64,000 nt of DNA from contig JAMJFZ010001816.1 of NCBI GenBank assembly GCA_026225945.1, positions 4,838,501 through 4,902,500 of the forward strand. The letters are read 5' to 3'. Numbering within the stretch: position 1 is the first letter of the stretch; every line of letters begins with the position of its first letter. A program made the position numbers and the translations under genes. Below the pieces are notes generated by a model that had not been told where the DNA came from, ran no database searches, and worked only from the letters and a program-made list of their open reading frames with translations. Shown here one piece after another: positions 20,157 to 31,656 of the stretch. This DNA comes from Cricetomys ansorgei (taxonomy: Eukaryota > Chordata > Mammalia > Rodentia > Nesomyidae).

Positions 20157-21202
20157 TGGGAATACTTTTGTATAATGATACTGAGTTCTACTTCGAGCTA
20201 GGGTATGATGTAAGTCATATTTAACTAATAATTTTGATAAGACATCTCATGAAAGTGTTGGTATGTAACCTACATTTATGTATCCTGTGTGTCAGTGGTC
20301 AGTCATGCTTCAAATTGTACAGGTTGTTGCCAACCTCATAGTAAACGTTGGCTTTGTAATTCTTTCTCATGAGAACTTAAACTTACTCCGTAAAAACAAA
20401 AGAAAGAAAGAGTAAACCTACCATCTTTACTTTTTGGACAGGTGTCTGGCCAGTGTCTTAGTGGGAAGAAACTTGTCAGTCTATGAAAAGCATCAGGCTT
20501 CATTCTGTGCTTGCTCCGTTCCATCTCTAAGTCCCAGATGTGAAACCACAGCCTACAGGGCCCCGTGTAGTCTGCTCACCTCTTCCTATCTCATTTCTTA
20601 CAGCCTCCTCCGTAGTCACGCTCCACTTTCCCGGTATGTGCAAAGAAGCTTTTTAGCTTAGGGCCTGTCTCTTCTGGAGAACACTAGAAATGCTTTTGCA
20701 CTTTATGTCAGTGTCTTGTGCATAAGGACACACTTTGCTTTCAAGCTCCAGATAGTGCTGGGTATTTAATATGCACTCAATAAGTATTTTCCAGGCAAGC
20801 ATGTAGATTAAAGAGTGCATGCTTCTGAAATTTTTTTAGCTCGTGATGTAACTGACTTTCTGGCTCTGCATCACTCAACAGGAGAAGTTAATTTTGTCAT
20901 GTTAGGATTTAGAGTTTTGTTTTTTTGTTTTTTTTTTTCTTTTCAGCTCAAGATTGAGCAAGTTGTAGTCATGCTTGTTAAAAAGCAAGTTCAAACCGTG
21001 AGAAATAAACTCTGCTCAATCAATTCTAAACATGTCCTGAAAGAAACCAGCACACAAGGAAAGCATGCAAGAAAATCTGAAGGGCAAAAGCGAGCCTTCT
21101 TAGCCGATAACCCTCTGCTGGGGAGAAGGTATCCACATGAGACCGTGGGAGTCTGTTCATGAAGAAGCTCTCACTGATTCCAGATTGTGTGGCAGCAGCC
21201 TG
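20157..21202. other. Intron, nothing recognised
   Basis: Mostly unique-looking. TGCACTCAATAAGTATTTTC near 20772 may be a MIR end. The 115-codon frame at 20815-21162 has no recognised domain. Confidence 0.45.
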
Positions 21203-21556
21203 TGTAAGTTCTACTGCCGTGAAGAGACGGCATTACCAACACAACTTACAGAAGAGTGTATTGGGGATTCCAGTTCAGAGGTGAGTCCATGGTAAGGGAC
21301 TTGGGAACAGGCAGGCGAAAATGGTGCTGGAGCAGTAGCTGAGAGCTTATATCCATATCCACAAGAAGGAGGCAGAACTGAGAAAGCTAACTTGGAGTGG
21401 GTATGGGCTTTTGAAACCTCAAAGCTCACCCCCAGTGACACACCTCCTCCAACAAGGCCGCACCTCCTAATCCTCACTGAAGAGTCTCGCCAACTGTGGA
21501 CCAAGTATTCAAATATATCAGCCTATGGAGACCATTCTCATTCAAACCGCCACACA
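21203..21556 (-). mobile_element. MaLR-type solo LTR, antisense
   Basis: CTACTGCCGTGAAGAGACGGC, GCTGGAGCAGTAGCTGAGAGC, GACACACCTCCTCCAACAAGG and CATTCTCATTCAAACCGCCAC form the reverse of the LTR family seen at 2861-3195. It is one of the better preserved LTRs in the window. No internal region adjoins it. Confidence 0.72.
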
Positions 21557-21607
21557 GAGGATCAGGAAACACCTTTACTATGTCTAGAGATAAAAGGAAA
21601 ATAATAG

Positions 21608-21696
21608 CCTGACTTGGTGATGAATGCCTGTGATCCCGGTAATTGGGAAGTGGGCACAGAAGGATTACAAGTTGAATGCTACCCTGGGCCGCATTG
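21608..21696 (+). repeat. B1-like fragment, sense
   Basis: GCCTGACTTGGTGATGAATG, CCTGTGATCCCGGTAATTGG and AGGATTACAAGTTGAATGC are a diverged left part of a 7SL-type SINE. Confidence 0.55.
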
Positions 21697-22019
21697 AAAA
21701 TGGAAGGAATAAAATAATGGGACATTTCAGAGCAGCAAACTCTCTCCCTCCTGCTCCAGCACGCACACCAGGGCCTCCTGTGTGTTCACAGTGCTACAAT
21801 TTATATGCATTTCTAGACGAATTGTTCTGAAAGACAACATATAACCAAGCATGGAAGCTTTCAAAGGACCTTTGTTCAGGAACAAAGGGAGAGGGAAATC
21901 TGAATAAAGACCCTTGTCTGGGTCTGTATTCCAGATAAACTAAACTAAATTTTACACAAACTAGTTTATGTCCAGATAGACATAAACTAAAAGGGTGCTT
22001 GCTATCGTTATAACTTCTT

Positions 22020-22155
22020 TTTAAATAGATGAGGAGAGAGAGGCTCCAAGATGTTGAGTTTCTTTCCAAAAGCCACACAGCTCATGCTGCCATACTGGTG
22101 TTGGTAGAAGCAGTATTTGACCCTAGCTTTGCCTACTGGAAAAATTCAAGGTTCT
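22020..22155 (+). repeat. MIR SINE, sense
   Basis: TAGATGAGGAGAGAGAGGCTCC, AAAAGCCACACAGCTCATGC and AGCAGTATTTGACCCTAGC follow the MIR consensus closely. Confidence 0.75.
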
Positions 22156-22639
22156 CATCTACTCTGTTGGCTGTTTTCTGTTTTTTCCTCCTGTCTAGCC
22201 CACCTGTTGTGTGGCATCTTGGGTAGCTGCACCTGATGTATTGACACTGAAGGCCATCTGAAAGTCACTTTCATCTCCCTTCCTTCCCCCTCCCTTCACA
22301 GGGAAAACTAGCTCCTCCTCCCAGCGATTTTAGCTCAAAATAATTTTGTGAGAGGGCTTGTTTTCAAATTTAGAATCATCGTATATGAATTGTTTGGGTT
22401 AAGTGAATCTAAAAGCTTAAAGTCGTGTTAACCAAGTTTAACTAAGAAATAGATCAACCTTTTCTGACTTGAACAGAGATCCACGGAGTTGTCTTGGAAT
22501 TGAAGGTGTATTCTCTTGATATGCTGTTTTCTGGTTTCTTCTCTTTGTTCTACCATGGTCTAGGGGTGAGAACAGAAGGCTCTGGGCAGTACTACATAGG
22601 TGTGGTCAGACATGACAGGCCTCAGATAAAAGGTGTAAA
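22156..22639. other. Intron, nothing recognised
   Basis: No exon or repeat recognised. Confidence 0.45.
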
Positions 22640-22770
22640 GGTGTACCATGTTCTAAGCCTAAGTTCCCACACGTGTAAAATGAGAACTGCAGGTTTGACA
22701 AGGTTAGGAAGAAGAAATGAATGTGAACTGCCATAGGCACTCAACAAATACCAATTGCCTGGATCATCAT
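22640..22770 (-). repeat. MIR-type SINE, antisense
   Basis: AAGTTCCCACACGTGTAAAATG, GAAATGAATGTGAACTGCC and AGGCACTCAACAAATACC match the MIR 'CTGTAAAATGGGG... GCACATAGTAAGTGCTCAATAAAT' arm. Confidence 0.65.
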
Positions 22771-22987
22771 TGCCATTCTGCTTGAATCCTTACATAAATG
22801 AAGATGAGGTAATTAAATGATGTACTTCCTTTCTTAGGATGGCTATTTCTCAAGTATGTGCGCATCTCTATGAATTTTTTCCATGGTGCATTTAGGTATC
22901 TTTGATCTTTTATTTTGATCTTTGGTTTATAAAGATGAGGTGTTTTTTTTTTTTTATTGTTGTTATTGTTCTGTTTTTCTTTCTTTG

Positions 22988-23117
22988 AGACAAGGTCTTG
23001 CTGTGTATCCCTGGTTGGTCTGGAACTTGCTATGTTACCGGGGTGGGCTCTAACTTAGAGATCTGCTTGCCCTTGCCTTCACAGGATCAAAGGCATGAGC
23101 CACGACATCTGACTATA
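22988..23117 (-). repeat. B1 SINE, antisense
   Basis: GAGACAAGGTCTTGCTGTG, GGTCTGGAACTTGCTATG and GATCAAAGGCATGAGCCACG, preceded by T-rich tail DNA. Confidence 0.85.
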
Positions 23118-23164
23118 CAAATATGAGTTTTGATTGAGAATCACATACATTCTTTTGTATGAGT

Positions 23165-23440
23165 GTGCCTGTTTGCATGGGTGTGCATGCACATGTGGAG
23201 AGACGCTGAGTTCATGTTGTGTGTCTTCCCTCCCTCCCTCCCTCCCTCCACTTTATGAGGTTGAACCCAGACTTAGCCACTCAGCCTAGTGGAGTTAACC
23301 AGCTGCCCTGGTGACCTGCTCCCCAGATGCTGTGATTTAGGCCGCTGCCATGCCTGCCTGACTTTAATGTGGCTTCTGGGGATGTGAACTCCAGCCCTCA
23401 CAGCAAACATTTCATCTACGGACGTGTCCTCAGCCCAACT
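23165..23440 (-). repeat. B4-type SINE, antisense, with (CCCT)n
   Basis: A TG-bearing tail, a CCCT tetranucleotide run at 23227-23250, then CTTCTGGGGATGTGAACTCC and a degraded reverse tRNA-like head (CATTTCATCTACGG... CCTCAGCCC). Confidence 0.55.
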
Positions 23441-23604
23441 TTCTTAAGCTGCAATCAAATATCCATTTATCGTTAAGGGTTTGAAGTCAGGAAGGATAGG
23501 CACCTCAAGGGCAGTCATCTTGTTTATTGATGTTGCTTTTCACGTCTTCTTACCCACCCTGGGTTCATTTTGACAGGTATGCTACTAGTTCATTCTTGTT
23601 GTGT

Positions 23605-23938
23605 TAGTTACTATTCTTGCTACTGTTACAATATACCCCGACGAAAGCAACTTAAGGAATTGCTCATTTCGGGGTACAGTCTGTTGTCTGTCTTGGTGGG
23701 GGAAAGCCTGGGGGCCTGAATGTGAGGTGGCTGGTTGCATTTCTTCTACAATGGCGGGGTCGAGAAAGATAAATGCTGGTGCTCAGCTCACTTCTCCTTT
23801 TATAGAGTCTGGGACCCTACGGGAGAGTACCGTCTCCATTTAGGGTAGACCTTCCTTCTTTACTTAAACCTTTCTGAACACACCTGGCAACATATTTCCA
23901 TGGTGATTTAAACCCACTCAAGTTGACAACTAAGATGA
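23605..23938 (-). mobile_element. LTR-like rodent repeat (MaLR type), antisense
   Basis: GTTAGTTACTATTCTTGCTAC, GACGAAAGCAACTTAAGGAA, AAATGCTGGTGCTCAGCTCAC and CCATGGTGATTTAAACCC, ending ACTCAAGTTGACAACTAAGATG. A B3 SINE abuts the right end. Confidence 0.65.
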
Positions 23939-23946
23939 TTTGTAAC

Positions 23947-24165
23947 AGCTGGAGAGATGGCTCAGCGGTTAAGAACACTGGCTGCTCTTCCAGAAGACTG
24001 GGCTTGATTCTTAGCCCAGTTGGTGCCTCAGAACCATAGGGAACTGAAGTTCTAAAAGATCTCACGCTCTCTTCCAGCCTCCTTTGGTACTTACTATAGG
24101 CACATGGTGCACAGACATGCATGCAGCCAAAGCACCCATAAACATAAGATTAAAAAAAAAAATCT
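23947..24165 (+). repeat. B3-type SINE, sense
   Basis: AGCTGGAGAGATGGCTCAGCGG, GCTGCTCTTCCAGAAGACTGG, CATGGTGCACAGACATGCATG and an A-rich tail at 24150-24160. Confidence 0.85.
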
Positions 24166-25860
24166 GAAAAATATTGTAAAAAAAAAATCACCCATAACGC
24201 CAGTTAGTGGACTTATAAGAGAAAAACGTAAGGGTAGTTGGCTTACGGGAGACATTTTAGACTGAAGGAAATCAATTCCACATTTCTATCTCTGGAAATG
24301 CTTTCCTACGTTCTTATATTCAGTGTTCCTTTCCTTTGAACTGGCATCAAGTACGATGGACTGAGTATACAGATTCGTGAATTAAATAAATTATTTTTAA
24401 TGTCTCTGTGCAGGCATTTGTATGTCTGTCTCAGCTATGCTTTGTTTTTTTATATGCATTTTTCTTCCTTTAATTTACTTTTTATGTGTGTACGTGTGTG
24501 TGTGTGTGTTTGAGGCAACCATCCTGTTAATTTACCTCGTCTGCTGTATTCAGTCTGGGAAAGACAATTGCCAGTTCTTTTCCAAGAAGGACGCTTTATG
24601 ATGCCCTTCTAAAAATGGGCTGTTTTAGAAAAAGAGACATTTTTATAGTTAATATGAAATGAAAAGAGGGAAGTGCTTTTTTAGGTACTTTGTTCAAAGG
24701 ATGAAGTTTATACAACTGCCCGTTTTTAAGCCAATTTGCAAACATTTTCAACTCGGAAAATGCTTGTCAGACCCAAAAGGTACAACTTGCCAAGTAGCTG
24801 ATACTTTTGAAATTTGGACTCAGTTCTGGTAAAAGAATGCGGTTGACAGCCACACTGCAATTTACAGTAATCCTTTTTATGTAAGGAAATGACTCTTCTT
24901 GGCTTAATAATTTCCAGACGACTTTCTGGCTCCTTGATGATTGCCAAGTCACTTAAAATTCAGGTTTCGATACCCACTTTACTAATGGCGGCAACCCTTG
25001 CCACTTGGGATGCCCAACGTGATGTTAAAATACTTTGTAAAGCTAAGCACTTTTGGGGGAAACTGCATCTTAGGTGGGCTGTGGGGGCACAAACTTAAGA
25101 TGCGGCCGGTGTGGCCTGTGACTAGATGCTGTGGAGAATCCCCTGCATGGAGCATGTCCAGGCCGTAAAGGGCACCAAGTCGAAGAAGCACAAGGAGGTC
25201 TTGCCAATGACAAAGAACTTTTCTAGAAGCCAGTGCGACTCGAGAGGGAATCTGGAATGGTTTCCGTTGAATGTTAGTGCTTTTCATAAGGAGCTTCCGT
25301 TGTTCAGGGATTGATGATATCAGGTAGAAAATGAGTGTACCACACTTATTTTCCAATGTTTTATTTTTCATACATAGCCTTTCCCTCTACTGTGATTGTA
25401 ATTCCTGTGTTAGCTTCTAGTGTCTCTTCCCCCTGCCCCCCATGATCTGTTTCACTTAGTTCTTTTGTTTTTATTTTGCTTTCAACTTTGGTGTCTTCTA
25501 AGTTGCAAGCATCTTTGAAGCTCCTGGTGACCTTTGTCGGCTGTCTTTTTTTCCAGTTCCCATGTAACCAGCTGAGTTCCTGACACATTTCTGCTCTAGG
25601 AGGAACCGCGGCTGTGTTTGAGTTTTTCCTGAGAGCTCCTGCATTTACAGCTTCTGCAGGGTCCCCTTGCCTGCTCTGCCATCCATACCCCATCCTGCTC
25701 CAGGACTTCCCAAGTCAGGCCTTCTGCTCCACCCACTTTCTACCTGCTAGAAATTTTTGCACTTTTTTCTCTCTTCTGAGTCTCTTTGTCTTTGTGTGTC
25801 AATGTCTTCAGTTCCTGGGCTGTTATTTTGGTGTGCTTTTTGAGGACTAATGAGGACAAA
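24166..25860. other. Repeat-poor intron block
   Basis: A short TG run is at 24496-24510. The rest has no recognised repeat. Overlapping frames on both strands (24726-25371, 25361-25850) have no domain I recognise. Confidence 0.5.
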
Positions 25861-25890
25861 TATGCAGGTAGTTGATAGTTTGAAAGTAGA

Positions 25891-25965
25891 AGCTGTGTGT
25901 GTGTGTGTGTGTATCTGAGCATGTGTGTATGTGTCTGTATGTCTGTGTGTGTGTATGCACTTTGG
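25891..25965. repeat. (TG)n-rich microsatellite
   Basis: Two TG runs (25891-25912 and 25924-25956) with TATG and TCTG interruptions. Confidence 0.9.
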
Positions 25966-26400
25966 ATGTGTGTTATAAAAAGCAGAGTAGAAAAACATGG
26001 ACTGGATGAGGGTTACGTTACTTCTGAGGTATAATTTCACACAGCTGAAGTGTGTCACTCTATTAAGCATGTTAGAGATCTTACATTCTATAGAATTGAA
26101 TAGAAAAAGTAACTATGAATCTAAATCTCTATAATGAGGTGAGGCGAATGGGATAGTGAAATAAGACAAGCAGAAAGTCATGCTAAGAGAGATAAAAAGG
26201 TAAAGCTCCTGCCATCCATCCTACTGCCCGTGCCTGTAATGGGCTGTGAGTCGAATCTTTGTGGCAGAGTCTCGACACCATCTATGCCTTCAGTAGCCCA
26301 GCTTTGACCTGTACTAGTCCAGTCATCTGGAGGGCAGAGTGCAGAAAGAGAAGTGACCAGTGTCTAGCACCTGATAAATAATCCATGAGGAATGAGGTGA
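25966..26400. other. Intron, nothing recognised
   Basis: No exon or repeat recognised. Confidence 0.45.
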
Positions 26401-26424
26401 CTCTGTGCATGTGCGTGTGTGCAT

Positions 26425-26470
<46 letters not shown>

Positions 26471-26562
26471 CATGTGTACGCGTGCGTGTGCACACATGAG
26501 CTCACGTGCTAATGATTAAACTGAGCATGTGCTGTCCTGCTGAGCCACACCCTTAGTCCAGG
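26401..26562 (-). repeat. (TG)n with ID-like SINE, antisense
   Basis: A pure TG tract at 26428-26467 runs into ACGCGTGCGTGTGCAC, then a diverged reverse ID-like head ending GCTGAGCCACACCCTTAGTCC. Confidence 0.6.
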
Positions 26563-26624
26563 TATGGTTTTGTCAAATTTTTGGGAAAAAAAAAAAAGAT
26601 GCTCTCCCTCAAGAAAAAAAAAAA

Positions 26625-26795
26625 GGCAATTAGCATTTATTGCGTATATTGAACATTAAGTTGGACTGTACCAAACAGCTGTATTCTGCAGCTAAGAAAG
26701 CTGCCAGTCACAAGCCCTAAGTAACCTGTCTGAGGAAGAGCAAGCCTCGGTGACTGCTGTGTTCAGATCGGTGCATCTCATCTGCTTCCCAGGAC
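26625..26795 (+). repeat. MIR SINE, sense, diverged
   Basis: ATTAGCATTTATTGCGTATA, AGTCACAAGCCCTAAGTAACC and GACTGCTGTGTTCAGATCGG keep the MIR order. Confidence 0.55.
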
Positions 26796-27303
26796 TACTC
26801 CCCAAACGAGAACACTGCGTCCTCCACTCGCTCTGACCAATCGTTTCTCTCAGCCTCAAGATTCATAAAGGGAGGTACCAAACCAACCAGCACCAAGCAC
26901 AGAGCCTTTGAGACTCATCCCCCCTCCCACAGGAAAGTGGATTACAGGAGCGCGTTGCTTTGCATGTACTACCTTTACTCTTAAGTGTTCACTGAGTGGG
27001 ACTTGAGATGCAGTACCTTAGCTGTGTCGCTTCTAGAGGGAGGAGATGCTCAGTAAATGAAGGAGAGCCACCTGCACAAGTGATGCAGTCTGGAATGGAT
27101 TTGACGTTTTGTGGTTAAGCAGAATAAACTCTAGGTTTATGACATTGTTAATTTGGTAAAGTTAGACCTCTTCTGGTTTTGCGGTCCACGGATCAGGAAT
27201 CACTTGCCATCATGAAGATGAGAAGTGTTTATACTCGTCAATATCAACTTTAGTTGAGATTCCTAAACACTTGTTGCATAAGTGATCTTAGAATTAGGAA
27301 ATA
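26796..27303. other. Intron, nothing recognised
   Basis: No exon or repeat recognised. Confidence 0.45.
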
Positions 27304-27463
27304 AATCACACTGGTACATGTCTTTAATCCCCCACTCTGGAGACAGAGGCGGGCAGATCTCTGAGTTCTAGGCTAGCCTGGTCTATAGAGTGGGTTCCAG
27401 GGCAACCAAGAAGCCAAGGTTACATACAGAAACCCTGTCTTGAAAAACTGAAAAAAAAAAAAA
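27304..27463 (+). repeat. B1 SINE, sense
   Basis: ACTGGTACATGTCTTTAATCCC, GGCGGGCAGATCTCTGAG, CATACAGAAACCCTGTCTTG and a 13-A tail. Confidence 0.85.
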
Positions 27464-27701
27464 GACTAGGTTTCATTTGTTCTTTCTCTTCGTAGCAGTA
27501 GTAAGCAGTGTTCTCGGATGCAGAACGAAGTTAAGTTATAAAGCAGCAGCAAATTGATTTTTTAAATATATACCTTTCTCACTCTGATCATCCCTAGACT
27601 CTATGCTCTACTCTTTCACCAAATAAGACAGTTGGGAAATATATCAGGGCTCTAGCAGGAAACAGATCACAGTGTACAAGGGTCACGTGAAGTGGACTCA
27701 G

Positions 27702-27782
27702 AGGCTGGTATGTAGCGCAGTGACAGAGAGACTGTCTAGTGTGCATGAAGGCCTGCATGGGATCCCCAGCATTGAACAAGCA
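27702..27782 (+). repeat. ID-like SINE, sense
   Basis: GGCTGGTATGTAGCGCAGTG, TGTCTAGTGTGCATGAAGGCC and GGGATCCCCAGCATTG match an ID tRNA-like body with A and B boxes. Confidence 0.7.
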
Positions 27783-28082
27783 ATGTTCAGAGGGAGGAAG
27801 GGAAGAAGAGGGGAGGGAGAGACTTTAAAGGCCGCTCTAATAAACGCCTAAGAAGTGGGGGGCTGGATCAGGGACTTCCGTAGAGCAAAGCAAGGGGGCG
27901 TCTGCTTGGATGGTTGAGTATGGGAAAGAGCCGCAATAGCGGCTATTGGCTCTGTGAAGCCGGGGTGCTGACTCTTGGTCCCCCCATCTTCACATGCTGC
28001 AATGTCATTCCCGTGGATGCCCAAAATCTGTGCATGAACTATGGGCTCAGGGCAGGTGCTTGGCTTGGAGCTGATGTTGAGA

Positions 28083-28140
28083 GGAAGCCTGCATGTATGT
28101 ATGCATGTATGTACGTATGTATATATGTATCCACATGTGT
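28083..28140. repeat. (GTAT)n/(GCAT)n microsatellite
   Basis: Tetranucleotide repeat (ATGTATGTATGCATG...) passing into TG repeats. Confidence 0.9.
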
Positions 28141-28165
28141 GTGTATGTGATGTATGTTAATTGCA

Positions 28166-28238
28166 TTGCTGGGGCTAGAGTCAAGGGCCTGATGCATACT
28201 GAGCAAATGCTTTCCCACTGGGCTACATCACAGCCTGG
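28166..28238 (-). repeat. ID-like SINE, antisense
   Basis: GGGGCTAGAGTCAAGGGCC, TACTGAGCAAATGCTTTCCC and GGGCTACATCACAGCC are a reverse ID body, next to the GTAT tract. Confidence 0.65.
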
Positions 28239-28319
28239 AAGTTTGTACTGAATACATGTCAACATCCTGTTGTGCTGAAAATCACTTTAGGCCTTTCGTA
28301 GGTGAGCTGGATTATCTGA

Positions 28320-28500
28320 GGACCAGAGAGATGGTTCATCAGGTAAAGGCACTTGCTGCTGAGCCTGATGCCTGAGTTTAATCTCAGAACCTACTTGGTA
28401 GATGGAGATACCTCCTCCTACAAGCTATTCTCTGACCTTCACACATACATCATAGTACATGTAAACACATGTGCGCACACACACACACACAAATAAGTAA
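28320..28500 (+). repeat. B3/B4-type SINE, sense
   Basis: ACCAGAGAGATGGTTCATCAGG, CACTTGCTGCTGAGCCTGATG, CTATTCTCTGACCTTCACAC and a CA tract at 28476-28490. Confidence 0.75.
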
Positions 28501-28950
28501 ATATTGAGATTAGCTATTCACCTTTGAAATCCTTTTTAAAAGTTATCATTTTTCAGTATATATTAGAATTTTTGTTTGTTTTAAGTTTCACCAACTTGAA
28601 ACGTAACATTTTCTCTTGAATGACGGCTTTGGAATGAACACATGCCTGTCTTGTGCTGCTGAAGAGTTGTCATGGCTGTGGTTTCTCAGATGCCATGTTT
28701 AGCCTGTGCTCAGCAGACTATAGAAGGTTTCTAGTTAGAACCAGTGGAGAGAAATCCCAGCCCGGCTCCATTTTCCTACAAAATCTGTGGCTCTTGAAAA
28801 AGTTACATCAGTCCTGTTGGGTGTGAAAAGGTTTGTTTCAAGTTCAGGCACACCGGCAGCCTCTTTGAAGGCCTGACCCGGTGGTAGTGCCAGACTGCAG
28901 AATGCTCCATTTCCTCTCCCTCGCAGAGTGAATCAGCACACCACTTGCGA
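28501..28950. other. Intron, nothing recognised
   Basis: Unique-looking DNA leading into the tandem duplication at 28951. Confidence 0.45.
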
Positions 28951-29046
28951 GTCACCCTTTAATACTGCACTGCTCCGAGTTCCTCTGAAAAGATGTGTTG
29001 ATCACTCTTTAGCGCTGCACCACTCTGTGCTCTCTGAAACAATGTG
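28951..29046. repeat. Diverged tandem duplication, ~47-bp unit
   Basis: GTCACCCTTTAATACTGCAC...CTCTGAAAAGATGTG (28951-28997) is followed 3 bp later by ATCACTCTTTAGCGCTGCAC...CTCTGAAACAATGTG (29001-29046). About three quarters of aligned positions agree, with one gap. Confidence 0.75.
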
Positions 29047-29764
29047 GGGACTTTGAACTTCCAAAGCTGTAGAATGTGGCTGGATTGGGAATGGTCTTTT
29101 TTTTTTTCTTTTTCTTTTAGCAGTAATCAAGTGCAAATGATGTCCTTAGTGTGGACACCGATTGATTTCCTCATGCAGAGACTAACTTTGGATGGAAAGA
29201 TGTCTGGACAGGGAGGAGCTGGGCACATAGAGGTAAGGAGTTAGACAGAGGCTTCTAGAAGCAACAAGTGCCAAGATTGGGTAAGCCAGCAGGAAGGTGG
29301 GAAAAGTACAAAAACCCTTACTTTCCTTATGAGAGAGAGAGAGAGAAAGAAAGAGAGAGAGAACATGGCCCTGCAAACAGAGTTTAGACTCCTAGGCTCC
29401 AGAACTGTGTGGCCATGTCTCAGTGGCCTCAAGTCACTAACTTGTGCTGTCACAACAGCCCTAGACAGCTACTGTACTTGCCATCATCCATATTATCTGA
29501 TACGATACTTTTTTCGTGCTAACCCTGTGGGTCTGAAATTGTTTGTGCATGTGCGCACAATATGTGCACTCGTGTGTTTGGGTGACATCAGCACTAGATT
29601 TAGTGATCTGGCTAAGGAACACTTAAAACTTTGGTTGCTCTGAAATTCCCACAGCCTTTGAACCACACAAACTCAGATTCTATAGTTCATATCCCTGCCA
29701 GGCAGAGGAGAGAAAGAATGCCAGCCCACACAGTGACTCCGATTCCTCGTAGGAGTGACACAGT
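29047..29764. other. Intron, only a (GA)n patch
   Basis: A GA-rich run lies at 29331-29362. No exon or repeat family was recognised in the rest. Confidence 0.45.
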
Positions 29765-29895
29765 ATCTCTCCAGGCCTATCTCATGTTGTTTCAATGTGC
29801 ATTTCTCTAATTACAGATAAAGTTGCGTATCAGTGTGTTTTCTCTTCTCACAGCCTTTTCCCACTGGCTGTTGGATTTCTTATGTAGCATATACA
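29765..29895 (-). mobile_element. Ancient L1M fragment, antisense
   Basis: TTCAATGTGCATTTCTCTAA, TTACAGATAAAGTTGCGTATC and CCCACTGGCTGTTGGATTTC follow the antisense 3' region of old L1 elements (TTTGCATTTCTCTGAT... GTTGAGCATC). Confidence 0.55.
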
Positions 29896-29906
29896 AAATC
29901 TTTTTT

Positions 29907-30118
29907 TTAAAAGAGTTATTTAATGCATAGTTTGCCTGTATGTGTGTATGTGCGACACATGTATGCCTGTTGCCAGAGGAGGCCAAGAGATGGGGTCAGA
30001 TTCCCTGAAACTGGAGTTTCAGGTGGGTGTGAATAGCCACGTGGATGCTGGAAGCCAAATCTGGACCCTCTGCAAAAGGAGCCAGTGCTCTCAACTGCTG
30101 ACCCATCTCTCCAGTCCC
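29907..30118 (-). repeat. B2/B3-type SINE, antisense
   Basis: AAGAGTTATTTAATGCATAG, GAGGAGGCCAAGAGATGGG, CTGGAGTTTCAGGTGGGTG and CTGCTGACCCATCTCTCCAGTCCC. Confidence 0.82.
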
Positions 30119-30993
30119 TTCTGTAGCAGACTTTTTTAATATAATCCTTTGTTCTATCTGATGTTTTTAAACATCTTCTGGAGGCCTCCATTTATATTTT
30201 CTATTCTCTATATATTCTATTTTAACTAGAATATTTCTATCCTATTTCTATTTATTTAGTTTCTTTTTTGATCAGTGATTCCTTACTCTGATGTCATATT
30301 CATGGGCTCTTTTGTGGTTACCAATGTCATGGTTCTTTAACCTATACAGGCGTTTTTCCTTTTGATACCTTTATATTTGATATTCATATTGAGGAAACGA
30401 AACTACATGTTATGTTTGCATGTGATGTGAGAGTCCGCTTTGTTCATTGGTTTCTCTGGTTTTCCTGGCACCACGCACCAAATCTATCCTTTCCTTCTTC
30501 GCCACTTCCAAAGAGTATGTTTGCCAGCTCTCTTTAATTAGCCCACTGCTGTTCTTTTCCATCCGGTGGTTTTCTGAGATTGATTAATGTTGAGCGTTTA
30601 AAGGAGAGTTGTAGCATCCTCAGTGACGTCACATCTGGAAAGTGGCTGACATGCCACAGTGTTCATTTGTGTTTGATGCCAGTGACAACCTGATGACAAG
30701 TTCTGAGGGGTCACAAAGTGACCTTCTGAGGTGCGCTGTGTTCGCAGATCTATCAGGCTACTTGATTATGTTGAGTGTATTGTGTGTGTTCAGGTCTGGG
30801 TGTGGGGCAGGCACCAAAACTTTTCTCTGGGCTGTGTGTTAATTGAAAATTTAGATTTGTGAAATATTTGCTTCCTATATTTAAAGAATCAGGCATAATT
30901 CTTATTCCTGTTATCTTAAGAATTTGGTTTAATATTGTAATTTTGGATTTTCAGTGTATTTTAAACTATCATCTTAGGAAATATTGATTTTAG
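30119..30993. other. Intron, nothing recognised
   Basis: T-rich DNA at 30190-30260, possibly more ancient L1, but no clear match. No exon seen. Confidence 0.4.
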
Positions 30994-31196
30994 GGGCTCA
31001 GCCATTAAGAACATTTGCTGCTCTTCCAGAGGACCTGGGTTTGATTCCCAGCAACCACATGGCAAGCTCACAAACATCTGTACCTCCAGTTCCAGGGGAT
31101 CCAATGGCCTCTCTGTCCTCTATGGGCATACATGAGAACACATGTGTATGCCAGGAAAAACACTCAAATGCAGAATAAAATAATAAAAAATAAATG
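30994..31196 (+). repeat. B2/B3-type SINE, sense (1st of a run of four)
   Basis: GGGGCTCAGCCATTAAGAAC, GCTGCTCTTCCAGAGGACC, CAGCAACCACATGGCAAGC, CTCCAGTTCCAGGGGATCC and an AATAAA-rich tail. Confidence 0.85.
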
Positions 31197-31254
31197 TGGA
31201 TTTTAAGTAGTGTTCATATTGAAGACCACCACTACTGAGGTTATTAAAATAAAG

Positions 31255-31440
31255 GTTAGGATCAGTTGGTAAAGACACTTGCCACAAGTGTCTTAAGACC
31301 TGAATTCAATCCTCAGTACTTACACAGTGAGAGGACAGACTCCTGAATGTTGTCAACTGACCTCCGTATGTGCTCTGTGGGATCCATATGTGTACACACA
31401 CACACATACACACATATCATAATAATAATGCCTTTTTTAT
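31255..31440 (+). repeat. B3/B4-type SINE, sense (2nd of four)
   Basis: ATCAGTTGGTAAAGACACTTG, GACCTGAATTCAATCCTCAG and CAACTGACCTCCGTATGTG, with a CA tract at 31393-31412 and AAT repeats. Confidence 0.72.
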
Positions 31441-31655
31441 TTGGGAAATGGCCTGGTGGTAAAAACGTTTTTCTTACAAGCAAGAGGACTGGTGATAGTT
31501 AGGATCCCCAAACCTAAGGGAATGCCAGGAGACACAGCTGCCTGTTGTCAAGTCTTAGAAGGCAGACATGGGATCCACAGAGCAAGCTGGCTAGCCAGAC
31601 TAGCCACATCTGCAGCTCTGAGTTTGATTGAGAGACCTTGCCGCAAAAGAATAAG
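31441..31655 (+). repeat. B4A-like SINE, sense, diverged (3rd of four)
   Basis: GGATCCCCAAACCTAAGGG, GGCAGACATGGGATCCACAG, GCTGGCTAGCCAGACTAGCC and TTGAGAGACCTTGCCGC follow the chimeric ID+B1 order of B4. Confidence 0.6.
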
Positions 31656-31656
31656 A

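Noticed and set aside
24960..25371. Opposed 60-130-codon frames as a possible processed pseudogene
   Set aside because: No recognised protein, no poly-A tail and no target duplications.
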